Origin: Streptomyces griseoruber
GTDB lineage: Bacteria; Actinomycetota; Actinomycetes; Streptomycetales; Streptomycetaceae
Assembly (NCBI RefSeq): GCF_001514205.1
Contig: NZ_KQ948765.1
Location: 528,762 to 592,761 of the forward strand
Direction of reading: 5' to 3'
DNA length: 64,000 nucleotides
The notes beneath the pieces were generated by a model. The model searched no databases. It was not told where the DNA came from and saw nothing but the letters and a program-made list of their open reading frames with translations. Within the stretch, counting starts at the first letter, position 1. Each line of letters opens with the position of its first letter. Positions 53,840-61,489 of the stretch are shown piece by piece. A program made the translations under genes and the position numbers.

Positions 53840-54423
53840 CGAGACCGCTCTGCCGTGCGGCGCTGCTGATCGTCGGCGCGGCGCTCGCGCTCTCCGGCTG
53901 CGGCATCCCCTCGACCGGCGTGGTCGAGGCGGGCGGTCCGGCGAGCGGGATCACCGCGACGACCCCGCTCTACTTCGTCCAGGACGGCGCCCTGGTCGCC
54001 ATACGCCGTGCGGTCCCCGAGGCCGGGGACGCCGCGGCGGCCATCGAGGAGATGCTCCAGGGCCCGGACGTGGTGGAGCGGTCCCGGGGGGTGACCACGC
54101 GGGTGGCCCGGACGTCGGGGCCGGGTTCCCTCTTCCCGGCCGACGGCACCGTCGAACCGGGCGCCACGGTGTTCCCCTCCGCCGCCGCGACCGAGGCCGC
54201 CGCGGAGCCGGTACGGGCCACGGCGGAGGGCGACCGGGTGTCGGTCGTCCTGCCGCGGGGGGTGAAGGCGGAACGCTCCGCCCTGGCGGAGCGGCAGCTG
54301 ATCTGCACGGCGGGCCGGGCCTACCGCATGGCCCTGCGGGACACGGCGCCGGTGACGGTGACCGTGACCGCCGCCGACGGCGCGCGCGCCGAGGGCACCG
54401 ACCAGGACTGCCCCGACCCGTAG
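53836..54423 (+). CDS. Lipoprotein co-transcribed with a two-component system
   Basis: The 195-residue protein starts at GTG 53836, overlapping the kinase TGA (GTGA) behind GGGAGAACCT. The N-terminus ends in the lipobox LALSGCGIPST. The mature part contains TTPLYFVQDGALVAIRRAVPEAG and IEEMLQGPDVVERSRGVTTRV, a GerMN-like pattern. The layout regulator-kinase-lipoprotein recalls mtrA-mtrB-lpqB, where the lipoprotein touches the kinase sensor domain; here it is much shorter than LpqB and has no propeller domain. It is probably an accessory modulator of the adjacent kinase. Terminated by a perfect hairpin. Confidence 0.8.
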   Translation: MTRPLCRAALLIVGAALALSGCGIPSTGVVEAGGPASGITATTPLYFVQDGALVAIRRAVPEAGDAAAAIEEMLQGPDVVERSRGVTTRVARTSGPGSLFPADGTVEPGATVFPSAAATEAAAEPVRATAEGDRVSVVLPRGVKAERSALAERQLICTAGRAYRMALRDTAPVTVTVTAADGARAEGTDQDCPDP

Positions 54424-54438
54424 GACGGCCGGGACTTG

Positions 54439-54474
54439 GGGACGCCCGTGGTACCGGGGTACCACGGGCGTCCC
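54439..54474. terminator. Perfect 17-bp-arm palindrome, probable terminator
   Basis: Arms of 17 bases (beginning GGGACGCCCGTGG at 54439-54455; complement at 54458-54474) are separated by only GG. It begins 15 bases after the lipoprotein stop. The near absence of a loop and the GGTACC-GG-GGTACC centre also fit a protein-binding palindrome for the ABC operon downstream. Confidence 0.65.
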
Positions 54475-54580
54475 GAAGATTCCCCCGGGGACCCAGGGAT
54501 CGGGCCTCGCGCGCTCCTACCTTCGAACGCGTAACCGCGGTGCCGCCGCGGCCGAGTGCGAGGCAGGAAGGCCCATTCCC

Positions 54581-55510
54581 ATGATCGAAGCGCGTGAGCT
54601 GACCAAGCGGTACGGGGACAAGACGGTGGTCGACCAGCTGAGCTTCACGGTGAAGGCGGGCGAGGTCACCGGCTTCCTGGGGCCGAACGGGGCGGGCAAG
54701 TCCACCACCATGCGCATGATCATCGGGCTGGACTCCCCCACCTCGGGCGCGGTCACGGTCAACGGCCGGGCCTACGCCCGGCACACGGCCCCGCTGCACG
54801 AGATCGGCAGCCTGCTGGAGGCCAGGTCCGTCCACCCCGGACGCAGCGCGCGCAGTCATCTGATGGCGCTGGCGCACACCCATGGCATCGCGCGCCGCCG
54901 GGTGGACGAGGTCATCGAGCTGGCCGGGCTGACCAGTGTGGCCGGCAAGCGGGTGGGCGCCTTCTCGCTCGGCATGGGCCAGCGGCTCGGCATCGCCGCG
55001 GCGCTGCTCGGTGATCCGGCGATCGTGATGCTCGACGAGCCGGTCAACGGCCTCGACCCCGAGGGCGTGCTGTGGGTGCGCAATCTGCTGCGCTCACTGG
55101 CCGACGAGGGGCGGGCCGTGATGCTCTCCTCGCATCTGATGAGCGAGACCGCGCTGATCGCCGACCATCTGGTGATCATCGGACGGGGACGGCTGCTCGC
55201 CGACACCACGGTCGAGGACTTCACCCGGGAGGCCGGCGGCGGCGGGGTGAAGGTCGCGAGCACGGAGGCCGTACGGCTGCGCGCGCTGCTGGCCGGGCCG
55301 GACGTCACCCTCACCTCCTCCTCCACCGAGGAACTGCTCGTCAGCGGGCGGGACGCACGGGAGATCGGGGCGATCGCCGCGCAGCACGGGGTGCCGTTGT
55401 ACGAGCTCACCCCGCAGTCCGTCTCGCTGGAGGCGGCGTTCATGGAACTCACCCGCGATGTCGTCGAGTACCAGAGTGCTCCGGCCGGCACCGAGCGAAA
55501 GGCCGCCTGA
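54581..55510 (+). CDS. ABC transporter ATP-binding protein (antibiotic/drug export type)
   Basis: The 309-residue ATPase has Walker A GPNGAGKSTTMRMIIGL, Q-loop region, signature FSLGMGQRLGIAAALLG, Walker B AIVMLDEPVNGLDPEG and the switch His in MLSSHLMSE. The C-terminal 70 residues (STEELLVSGRDAREIGAIAA) are the accessory domain of the CcmA/BcrA/NatA-type subfamily. It drives the permease encoded next (TGATG overlap). AGGAAGG precedes ATG 54581. Such pairs next to a two-component system often confer protection against envelope-active compounds; the substrate is unknown. Confidence 0.92.
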   Translation: MIEARELTKRYGDKTVVDQLSFTVKAGEVTGFLGPNGAGKSTTMRMIIGLDSPTSGAVTVNGRAYARHTAPLHEIGSLLEARSVHPGRSARSHLMALAHTHGIARRRVDEVIELAGLTSVAGKRVGAFSLGMGQRLGIAAALLGDPAIVMLDEPVNGLDPEGVLWVRNLLRSLADEGRAVMLSSHLMSETALIADHLVIIGRGRLLADTTVEDFTREAGGGGVKVASTEAVRLRALLAGPDVTLTSSSTEELLVSGRDAREIGAIAAQHGVPLYELTPQSVSLEAAFMELTRDVVEYQSAPAGTERKAA

Positions 55511-56382
55511 TGCCCACCACCGCGCTCCGCCGCTCCCGGCGCCCCGGTCTGTCCGTGGCGCCCGCCCCCGGGACGGACGCCTCCGCCGGGTACAAGGTGA
55601 CCTTCGTCCGGGTGCTGCGCTCGGAGTGGGCCAAGTTCTGGTCGCTGCGCTCCAGTTGGATCACCCTGGGGGTCGCCGTCTTCCTGCTGGTGCTCTTCGG
55701 GGCGGTCGCCAGCTACACCTACAGCCCCGATGCCGCCGCGGCCGGCGGGCCGCCCGGGCCGGGCAACGGCGGTGACAGCGACGCGGTCGGTCTGGCGCTG
55801 ACCGGTGTGACCTTCGCGTCACTGGCCGTCGGCGTCCTCGGGGTGCTGCTGTCGGCGGGCGAGTACACCACCGGCATGATCCGCTCCACGCTGGCCGCGG
55901 TGCCGCGCCGGCTGCCCGTGCTGTTCTCCAAGGCGGCCGTGATCGGCCCGATCGCCCTGGTCCTCACCACCGTCGGCGCGCTGGCCGCGTTCCTGCTGGG
56001 CTCCCCGGGGCTGGACGGCGAGCGGATCGCGCTCTCGCCCGGCGACGACGGTGTCCTGCGCAGCCTGGCCGGGGCCGGGGTCTACCTCGGCCTGGTCGCC
56101 GTGTTCGGTGTCGCGCTGGGCGTGCTGCTGCGCTCCTCCGCCGGGGCCATCGCGGTGCTGGTCGGCGTCCTGCTGATCCTGCCGGGGCTGGCCTCGCTGC
56201 TGCCGGACTCCTGGTACGACACCCTCAGCCCCTACTTCCCGAGCAACGCGGGCTCGGCCGTCTACGCCCTGCACCAGTCCTCGGACGCCCTGTCGCCCGG
56301 GGCGGGGCTCGCGGTGTTCGCCGGCTGGGTGGCCCTGGCGCTGGCCGGTGCGGCGTACCGGCTCGTCAGGTCCGACGCCTGA
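55510..56382 (+). CDS. ABC-2 type transporter permease
   Basis: This 290-residue protein has a cytoplasmic N-terminus with FVRVLRSEWAKFWSLRSSWIT, the conserved entry of Streptomyces ABC-2 permeases, then six hydrophobic segments, with GEYTTGMIRSTLAAVPRR in the cytoplasmic loop after segment two, and a C-terminal LALAGAAYRLVRSDA. It forms the channel for the preceding ATPase, to which it is coupled by a one-base overlap (TGATG). It is followed 23 bases later by the NarL-type kinase gene, so transporter and two-component system are probably one transcript. Confidence 0.9.
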   Translation: MPTTALRRSRRPGLSVAPAPGTDASAGYKVTFVRVLRSEWAKFWSLRSSWITLGVAVFLLVLFGAVASYTYSPDAAAAGGPPGPGNGGDSDAVGLALTGVTFASLAVGVLGVLLSAGEYTTGMIRSTLAAVPRRLPVLFSKAAVIGPIALVLTTVGALAAFLLGSPGLDGERIALSPGDDGVLRSLAGAGVYLGLVAVFGVALGVLLRSSAGAIAVLVGVLLILPGLASLLPDSWYDTLSPYFPSNAGSAVYALHQSSDALSPGAGLAVFAGWVALALAGAAYRLVRSDA

Positions 56383-56405
56383 CCGGGGCCGGGACAATGG
56401 TGTCC

Positions 56406-57845
56406 ATGAGCGCGCCGCGCGCGGCAGCCGCCGCCGACACCGCCCGGGGGACGGCCCTCCCGTCGTCCCCCGGGTTCGACGACGCCTGGGCGCATCCGCT
56501 GCTCGGGCGGCTGCTGCGCGACCAGAGCCGCCGGCAGCGGCTGGACCGCCGGCATCCGTGGCTGCTGGACACCGCGGTCGTGCTGTTCGTCCTGGCGATC
56601 ACCCTGCCGGACCTGCTCCGGGGCGACCGCACCTCGCCGTTCGGCGAGACCGAAGCCCACGACCAGGTGGCGAACGGTGTCCTGTACCTGCTCGTCGTCG
56701 CTCTCGTCCTACCGCTGTGGTGGCGCCGCAGGGCCCCGGCCGTCACCTATTTCGTGATCGCCTCGGTGTTGCTGGTCCAGTGGTCGCTGGGCGTCTGGCT
56801 GCCGACCGGGATGGCCGTGCTGATCGCCCTGTACACCCTGGCCCGCCGGGGTTCCCTGCGGATGCTGGGCTGGGCCGCGGTGGTGACGGCGGCGGAGCTG
56901 CTGCTGGCCGTCTTCGTCCTGGTGCCCATGGAGCACCCCCTGTTCGGCGTGTTCTTCCTGCTGGGCACGGCGACCGCGGCCGTCGCGGTCGGGCTGACCC
57001 TGCGGATCCGGCGGATGTACCTGGAGGCGCTGGAGGACCGGGCCCGGCGGCTGGAGATCGAGCAGGAGCAGCGCCTGCGGCTCACCGCGTCCGCCGAGCG
57101 GTCCCGGGTGGCGCGCGAGATGCACGACATCGTCGGCCACAACCTCTCCGTCATGGTGAGCGTGGCCGACGGCGCCGCGGTCCTCGCGGGCAACCGGGGC
57201 GAGCGGTCGGAGGAGGCGCTGCGCATCCTCGGGGACACCGGCCGCCAGGCGATGAACGAACTGCGCCGGGTGCTGGGTGTCCTGCGCGAGGAGCAGCGGG
57301 ACGAGGTGCGGCTGCTCGGGCCGCAGCCCGGCGTCGGGGACCTGGACGCGCTGCTGGGCCGGGTCCGTGCGGCGGGTGTGGGCGTGACGTACCGGACGGT
57401 GGGCGATCCCGGCTCCCTGGGCAGCGGGGTCCAGCTCACCGTGTACCGGGTCGTCCAGGAGGCCCTGACCAACACCCTCAAGCACGCGGGGGCGGGATCC
57501 TCGGCCGAGGTCACCGTCACCGTCGACGCCGGGGAGGTGCGGATCAGGGTGGCCGACACCGGCGTACCGTCCGGGGCGCCGCCGCGTGCGCGGCCGGGCC
57601 GGGACGACGACGGCCCCGGGCACGGGCTGGTGGGCATCCGTCAGCGGGCCGCCATGTACGGCGGCACCGTCGTCGTCGGGCCGCGCGACTCGGGGCACGG
57701 CTGGCTGGTGGACGTGGTGCTCGACGTTCCCGCCGCGTCGGCTCCGTCGGCTCCGTCGGCTCCGTCGGCTCCGTCGGCTCCGTCGGCTCCGTCGGCTCCG
57801 TCGGCTCCGTCGGCTCCGTCGGCTCCGGGAGATCATCTGTCATGA
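56406..57845 (+). CDS. NarL-type sensor histidine kinase with C-terminal Ser-Ala-Pro repeat
   Basis: The 479-residue kinase has about four to six membrane segments in residues 55-200 with no large external domain, typical of intramembrane-sensing kinases linked to ABC transporters. HisKA_3 follows with AREMHDIVGHNLSVMV (His240 as phosphoacceptor) and HATPase_c with RVVQEALTNTLKHAG and GHGLVGIRQRAAMYGG. The last 40 residues are ten perfect Ser-Ala-Pro triplets encoded by a 9-bp tandem repeat, then GDHLS. ATG 56406 is chosen; an ATG three codons earlier (56397) is possible, and neither has a strong Shine-Dalgarno. Its TGA overlaps the regulator ATG (ATGA). Confidence 0.88.
   Translation: MSAPRAAAAADTARGTALPSSPGFDDAWAHPLLGRLLRDQSRRQRLDRRHPWLLDTAVVLFVLAITLPDLLRGDRTSPFGETEAHDQVANGVLYLLVVALVLPLWWRRRAPAVTYFVIASVLLVQWSLGVWLPTGMAVLIALYTLARRGSLRMLGWAAVVTAAELLLAVFVLVPMEHPLFGVFFLLGTATAAVAVGLTLRIRRMYLEALEDRARRLEIEQEQRLRLTASAERSRVAREMHDIVGHNLSVMVSVADGAAVLAGNRGERSEEALRILGDTGRQAMNELRRVLGVLREEQRDEVRLLGPQPGVGDLDALLGRVRAAGVGVTYRTVGDPGSLGSGVQLTVYRVVQEALTNTLKHAGAGSSAEVTVTVDAGEVRIRVADTGVPSGAPPRARPGRDDDGPGHGLVGIRQRAAMYGGTVVVGPRDSGHGWLVDVVLDVPAASAPSAPSAPSAPSAPSAPSAPSAPSAPSAPGDHLS
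57738..57827 (+). repeat. 9-bp tandem repeat, 10 units, in kinase gene
   Basis: Ten uninterrupted copies of TCGGCTCCG fill 90 bp and encode (Ser-Ala-Pro)10 close to the C-terminus of the kinase. Copies are identical at the DNA level, indicating recent expansion by slippage; a change of one unit keeps the frame. Confidence 0.97.
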
Positions 57846-58510
57846 CCACCGTACTGATCGCGGACGACCAGCCCTTGCAGCGCATGGGCTTCCGCATGCT
57901 GATCGAGGGCACCCCGGGCCTGGACTCGGTCGGCGAGGCGGCGCACGGCGCCGAGGCCGTCCGGCTGGCCGCGCAGCTGCGCCCCGACGTCGTCCTCATG
58001 GACGTCCGGATGCCCGGCATGGACGGCCTGGAGGCCACCCGCCGGATCGTCGCCGGCGGCGGCCGCACCCGCGTCCTCATCGTCACCACCTTCGACCTCG
58101 ACGAGTACGCGTACGAAGGGCTGCGGGCCGGTGCCAGCGGCTTCCTCCTGAAGGACGCGCGCCCCGAGGAACTCGTCGCGGGCATCCACGCCGTGGCGAC
58201 CGGGGACGCCGTCGTCGCCCCGAGCCTGACCCGGCGGCTGCTGGACGCGTACGCCCATCAGGTCCTCGCGCCCGGCGGAGCGCCCGTGGCGGAGGATCCC
58301 CGGCTGCGGACGCTCACCGACCGTGAGCGCGAGGTCCTCGTCGCCATCGGGCAGGGCTGGACCAACACCGAGATCGCCGAACGGCTCTTCCTCACCGAGT
58401 CCACCGTGAAGAAGCACGTCGGCCGCGTCCTCGCCAAGATCGGCGCGCGCGACCGCATCCAGGCGGTGATCACGGCGTACGACGCGGGGCTGGTCAGGGC
58501 GAGGGGGTAG
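57842..58510 (+). CDS. NarL/FixJ-family response regulator (LuxR HTH)
   Basis: This 222-residue regulator has a receiver domain with the acidic pair in VLIADDQPLQ, phosphoacceptor Asp54 in VVLMDVRMPGMDG and Lys in GASGFLLKDARPEELV, and a LuxR-type HTH (LTDREREVLVAIGQGWTNTE, then TESTVKKHVGRVLAKIGARD). It is translationally coupled to the kinase by ATGA. It would control the upstream ABC genes or other targets when the kinase senses membrane perturbation. No operator could be assigned. Confidence 0.93.
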   Translation: MTTVLIADDQPLQRMGFRMLIEGTPGLDSVGEAAHGAEAVRLAAQLRPDVVLMDVRMPGMDGLEATRRIVAGGGRTRVLIVTTFDLDEYAYEGLRAGASGFLLKDARPEELVAGIHAVATGDAVVAPSLTRRLLDAYAHQVLAPGGAPVAEDPRLRTLTDREREVLVAIGQGWTNTEIAERLFLTESTVKKHVGRVLAKIGARDRIQAVITAYDAGLVRARG

Positions 58511-58690
58511 CCCCCGCCACGTGCCGCGGGACGTCAGCCGTCGGCGAGGACGCCACCGCCGAGCGCGGGGACGGTCCGCTCCGGACGGACGAGCGAGCCC
58601 GCCTGTTCCACCGGCTCCTCCCGCCGGGAACCGACTGATCCGACCGGCTCCGGGGACCCCCGAGGGACGCACCACGGGCCGGGGCCGGGA

Positions 58691-58730
58691 CGTGGCAGGC
58701 GTGGCAGGGCGTGGCAGGGCGTGGCAGGGC
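58691..58730 (+). repeat. 10-bp tandem repeat in the DUF6629 gene promoter region
   Basis: Four head-to-tail units of about 10 bp, the last three identical GTGGCAGGGC and the first a variant (CGTGGCAGGC). The period is close to one DNA turn, and the array ends 24 bp before the -10-like TATGGT of the next gene. Confidence 0.9.
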
Positions 58731-58765
58731 CGACGTACCCGGAAGACCGGTCCTATGGTGGCCTG

Positions 58766-59404
58766 ATGTGCTGGAGTGCGACGGCCGATCTGGTGGCGGG
58801 CGCCGGTGTCGCGGCCGTCGGGGTGGCCTCGGTGGCTCGGGTGCGCGAGAGGCGGGATCTGCCGCTCGCCGCGCTGCCGCTCCTGCTCGGGGCCCATCAG
58901 ATCGTCGAGTCGGCCGTCTGGCACCGGGGCGGGGGCGGCGGGGCCGCCACCGTCGTCTGGGCCGTCATCGCCCTGCCGCTGCTGGCGCTGTGGGTGCCCG
59001 CCGGGGTGTGGTGCGCGGCCGCGCCGCCCGCCCGTCCCCGGCTGACCGTGCCGCTCGCGGTGGGGACCGCGACCGCCGCGGCCCTCGCCCACGGGCTGGC
59101 CACCCGGCCGATGACGGCCGAGATCCACGGCCGTACCGTCGGCTACGCGTTCGGCCTCCCCCACCCACCGGTCCTCGTCGCGGGCTATCTGCTGGCCACC
59201 GTGGGCTCCCTGCTGCTGTCCGGCGACCGCCGGCTGACCCTGCTGGGGGTGCTCGTTGCCGCGGGGGCACTGGTGTGCTGGGCGCTGTGGCGGCTGGAGT
59301 TCGTCTCGACCTGGTGCGCGCTGGCGGCCGTGTGCTCGGTGGTGCTGTTCGACTGGGTGCGCACCCGGCCGCCCGCCAGGACGCCCCTCGGTCAGGTCAG
59401 GTGA
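58766..59404 (+). CDS. DUF6629-family membrane protein
   Basis: The 212-residue protein begins MCWSATADLVAGAGVAAVGV, the signature opening of the DUF6629 family, and has about seven hydrophobic segments with a conserved-looking LLGAHQIVESAVWH and a terminal ALWRLEFVSTWCALAAVCSVVLFDW. The family's function is not known to me. A -10-like TATGGT (58754-58759) lies six bases before ATG 58766 without a Shine-Dalgarno, so the mRNA is probably leaderless. A 10-bp tandem repeat sits just upstream of that promoter. Monocistronic. Confidence 0.8.
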   Translation: MCWSATADLVAGAGVAAVGVASVARVRERRDLPLAALPLLLGAHQIVESAVWHRGGGGGAATVVWAVIALPLLALWVPAGVWCAAAPPARPRLTVPLAVGTATAAALAHGLATRPMTAEIHGRTVGYAFGLPHPPVLVAGYLLATVGSLLLSGDRRLTLLGVLVAAGALVCWALWRLEFVSTWCALAAVCSVVLFDWVRTRPPARTPLGQVR

Positions 59405-59497
59405 GTTTCGTCGTGGCCCGCCCGGCCCGGCCGCGGAGAGCCGACCGGGGCGGGTCCCGGGGTGCGCGGTGCCGGGGCCCGGTGGAGGCTGTGCAGC

Positions 59498-60415
59498 ATG
59501 GCGGGCAAGCGCGGGCGCGGTGACGCGGCGGAGGACGTGGAGGCGGTGCTCGACGGCCTCTACACCACCCCGCCGTCCGGTTTCGTGGCGCGCCGTGAGG
59601 AACTGGCGGTGGCCGCCAGGACGGCGGGCCGGGCGGAGGACGCCCGCCGGATCCACGGCGCCCGCCGGCCCACCCTCGCCGCCTGGGCCGCGAATCTGCT
59701 CCTGCGGTCACAGCCGGAGGAGAGCCACCGGTTCCTGGAGCTGGGGCAGGCCCTGCGCAGGGCCCACCGGGACCTGGACCCGGCCGGGGTCAGGGAGTTG
59801 TCCGCGCAGCGCCGCATGCTCGTCGCCGCGCTGACCCGTCAGACGGCCGACCTCGCGCTCGACGCCGGGCAGCGGCTGTCGGCCGCCGTACTGACCGAGG
59901 TCACGGCCACCTTGCAGGCCGTGCTCGCCGACCCCGCCGCGGCGGACCGGTGGGCCGGCGGCCGTCTGGACAGCGCCCTCGTCCCGCCGTCGGGCTTTCC
60001 GCCGGGCCTTCCGTCGGGGCCTGCCCGGGAGAGCGCCGTCCGGAGCGGGCCGGCGCACCCTCCGCGTACGGACGAGCTCGCCCGGGTGCGCCGGGAACGC
60101 CTCACCCGGGCCCGTGAGGCGGCCGACGCCGCCGCGCGGAGGCTGGACGACCGGCGCGTGGAACACACCGACGCCGAGGCGGCCGTACAGCGGGCGCGGG
60201 ACCACCACGGGCGGGCCCGGCAGGAGGTGGAGGACACGGAGGAGGCGCTGCGGCGGGCTCGGGAGGCGCTGCGGACGGCGGCCGGCGAGGAGCAGCGGGC
60301 CCAGGAGCGGTACCGCACCACCGCCGACGCCCTCGCCCGTGCGGAGCGGGAGGCACGGCGGGCCGCTCGGGAGGCGGAACGGCTCGAACCGTCTCCCGAG
60401 GACGACCGTGAGTAG
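59498..60415 (+). CDS. Coiled-coil protein of unknown function
   Basis: The 305-residue soluble protein has an N-terminal helical part (DAAEDVEAVLDGLYTTPPSGF, then RPTLAAWAANLLLRSQPEES) with the R-x-PTLAAWA-N motif common to a family of actinobacterial proteins of unknown role. The C-terminal third, from RTDELARVRRERL, is one long charged coiled coil rich in Arg, Glu and Ala. ATG 59498 is chosen with GGAGG ten bases upstream. No membrane segment or signal peptide is visible. It is the last chromosomal gene before the integrated element. Confidence 0.72.
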   Translation: MAGKRGRGDAAEDVEAVLDGLYTTPPSGFVARREELAVAARTAGRAEDARRIHGARRPTLAAWAANLLLRSQPEESHRFLELGQALRRAHRDLDPAGVRELSAQRRMLVAALTRQTADLALDAGQRLSAAVLTEVTATLQAVLADPAAADRWAGGRLDSALVPPSGFPPGLPSGPARESAVRSGPAHPPRTDELARVRRERLTRAREAADAAARRLDDRRVEHTDAEAAVQRARDHHGRARQEVEDTEEALRRAREALRTAAGEEQRAQERYRTTADALARAEREARRAAREAERLEPSPEDDRE

Positions 60416-60461
60416 GGGGGTGGTCCGCTCCCCCGGGCGCCCCGGGAGGCAGGATGGGGGC

Positions 60462-60506
60462 ATGAGCGTAGTCAAGATCAATGAAGCTGTCAAGGTAAGC
60501 ACATAG
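60462..60506 (+). pseudogene. 5' fragment of MhuD-like haem-degrading monooxygenase gene, cut by integration
   Basis: Behind GGGAGG and GGGGG an ATG opens MSVVKIN and then diverges (EAVKVST, stop at 60504-60506). MSVVKIN is how Streptomyces and mycobacterial antibiotic-biosynthesis-monooxygenase proteins related to MhuD begin (the M. tuberculosis protein starts MPVVKINAIEVP). The expected remainder is missing and sequence composition changes at about 60480. The body of the gene should lie at the right end of the element, outside the window. Confidence 0.65.
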
Positions 60507-60660
60507 TCCTGACCTGCAGCGATGCGCGCCACGCGACCCGCTTTGATCCAGACCCCCCGGGTGTCTATTTCGCGGAAATGCGCGTAACCATGGGGGCCGG
60601 GTCCCTGAGGGCCCTTCGCTCAGAGATTGGCCCACCCCCCCTTGGGCCCAGACATGAGAA

Positions 60661-60690
60661 AGACCGTCCACCACAGTGGGCAGACGGTCT
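60661..60690 (-). terminator. Intrinsic terminator of the resolvase gene
   Basis: AGACCGTC (60661-60668) and GACGGTCT (60683-60690) form an 8-bp stem, extended by an inner CCAC/GTGG pairing. Read on the minus strand the hairpin is followed by TTTCTC. It lies 17 bases beyond the resolvase stop codon. Confidence 0.8.
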
Positions 60691-60706
60691 CTCAAGTCGG
60701 GTCGGG

Positions 60707-61288
60707 TCACTCCGTGTCGGCAAGCGCCCGATACAGCGTCGCGCGGGACACCTTGAGCGCCTTGGCAATGGCCGTCACACTCTCACCCTTCGCCTTCCGG
60801 GCACGAGCGGCAACCAGCTTGTCAGCGTCCATGACGGACGGCCGTCCACCCGTCCGACCCTGAGCCTTGGCAGCGTCCAGACCCGCCCGTGTGCGCTCAA
60901 CGATCATGTCTCGCTCAAGCTCAGCAAAGGCAACCATCATCGTGAAGAAGAACTTGCCCTCACCCTTCGGCGAGTAGCTACCAGCCAGCGTGCCCGTCAG
61001 AATCCGCAGCGCGATCCCCCGGGCGTGCAGATCCTCAGCGATCGTGAGCACGTCCTTGGTGGAACGGCCCAAACGGTCCAGCTTCCACACGGTGAGGGTG
61101 TCACCCTCCCGCATGTAGTCGAGAGCAGCGAGCAGCCCGGCACGGTCGGCGTTCTTGCCGGACGCCTTGTCCTCGAAGATGCGGGAGCACCCTGCCTCAG
61201 CGAGAGCGTCCGCCTGAAGCTGCGCATCCTGCGCGTTGGTGCTGACTCGCTGGTAGCCGATCAGGGTTCTGGTGTTCTTCGTCGTCAT
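60707..61288 (-). CDS. Small serine resolvase/invertase
   Basis: The 193-residue recombinase has the catalytic motif IGYQRVSTNAQDAQLQ with the nucleophilic Ser, the VWKLDRLGRSTKDVL segment with the active-site arginines, the LTGTLAGSYSPKGEGKFFFTMMVAFAELER core helix and a C-terminal HTH (GESVTAIAKALKVSRATLYRAL). It resembles Tn3-type resolvases and Pin-type invertases, which recombine short sites in supercoiled DNA. It is probably responsible for dimer resolution or inversion inside the element. Res-like repeats lie immediately upstream and overlap its promoter, so it is likely autoregulated. The start ATG at 61288 begins MTTKNTRTLIGY. Confidence 0.92.
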   Translation of the reverse strand: MTTKNTRTLIGYQRVSTNAQDAQLQADALAEAGCSRIFEDKASGKNADRAGLLAALDYMREGDTLTVWKLDRLGRSTKDVLTIAEDLHARGIALRILTGTLAGSYSPKGEGKFFFTMMVAFAELERDMIVERTRAGLDAAKAQGRTGGRPSVMDADKLVAARARKAKGESVTAIAKALKVSRATLYRALADTE

Positions 61289-61296
61289 ACCGAGAT

Positions 61297-61405
61297 CGTC
61301 TCATAACCCGTCTCAAAACATCAAGCCTTTCAGGCATGTTCTGAGACGGGTTTTGGACACAGGAAGCGCCCTGGGGACCGCCTCATGGCGGCCGTCTCAA
61401 TAACC
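61297..61405. repeat. Res-like site: four CGTCTCA half-sites
   Basis: Upstream of the resolvase are two directly adjacent 12-bp repeats, CGTCTCATAACC (61297-61308) and CGTCTCAAAACA (61309-61320), an inverted copy TGTTCTGAGACG (61337-61348, complement CGTCTCAGAACA) and a further direct copy CGTCTCAATAACC (61393-61405). Twelve-base half-sites in direct and inverted arrangement next to a serine resolvase gene are the anatomy of a res site. The block to 61489 otherwise holds no gene. Confidence 0.75.
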
Positions 61406-61489
61406 ATCGTTTGATAGACGCTCAAGAGGACGTCGAGTTGGAGTACGCCAGGACGGCCGGTATCCGTCAGCGAGGGTCTGAACCCCCAG

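Noticed and set aside
57738..57827. Possible CRISPR or regulatory repeat array
   Set aside because: Units are contiguous 9-mers without spacers and in frame with the kinase, so it is a coding tandem repeat.
58521..58766. 81-codon plus-strand frame upstream of the DUF6629 gene
   Set aside because: It covers the 10-bp tandem repeats and the promoter, has no ribosome-binding site and an Arg/Pro-rich composition typical of noncoding high-GC sequence.
60578..61306. 242-codon plus-strand frame opposite the resolvase
   Set aside because: The minus strand encodes a complete serine resolvase with catalytic motifs; the opposite frame has none.
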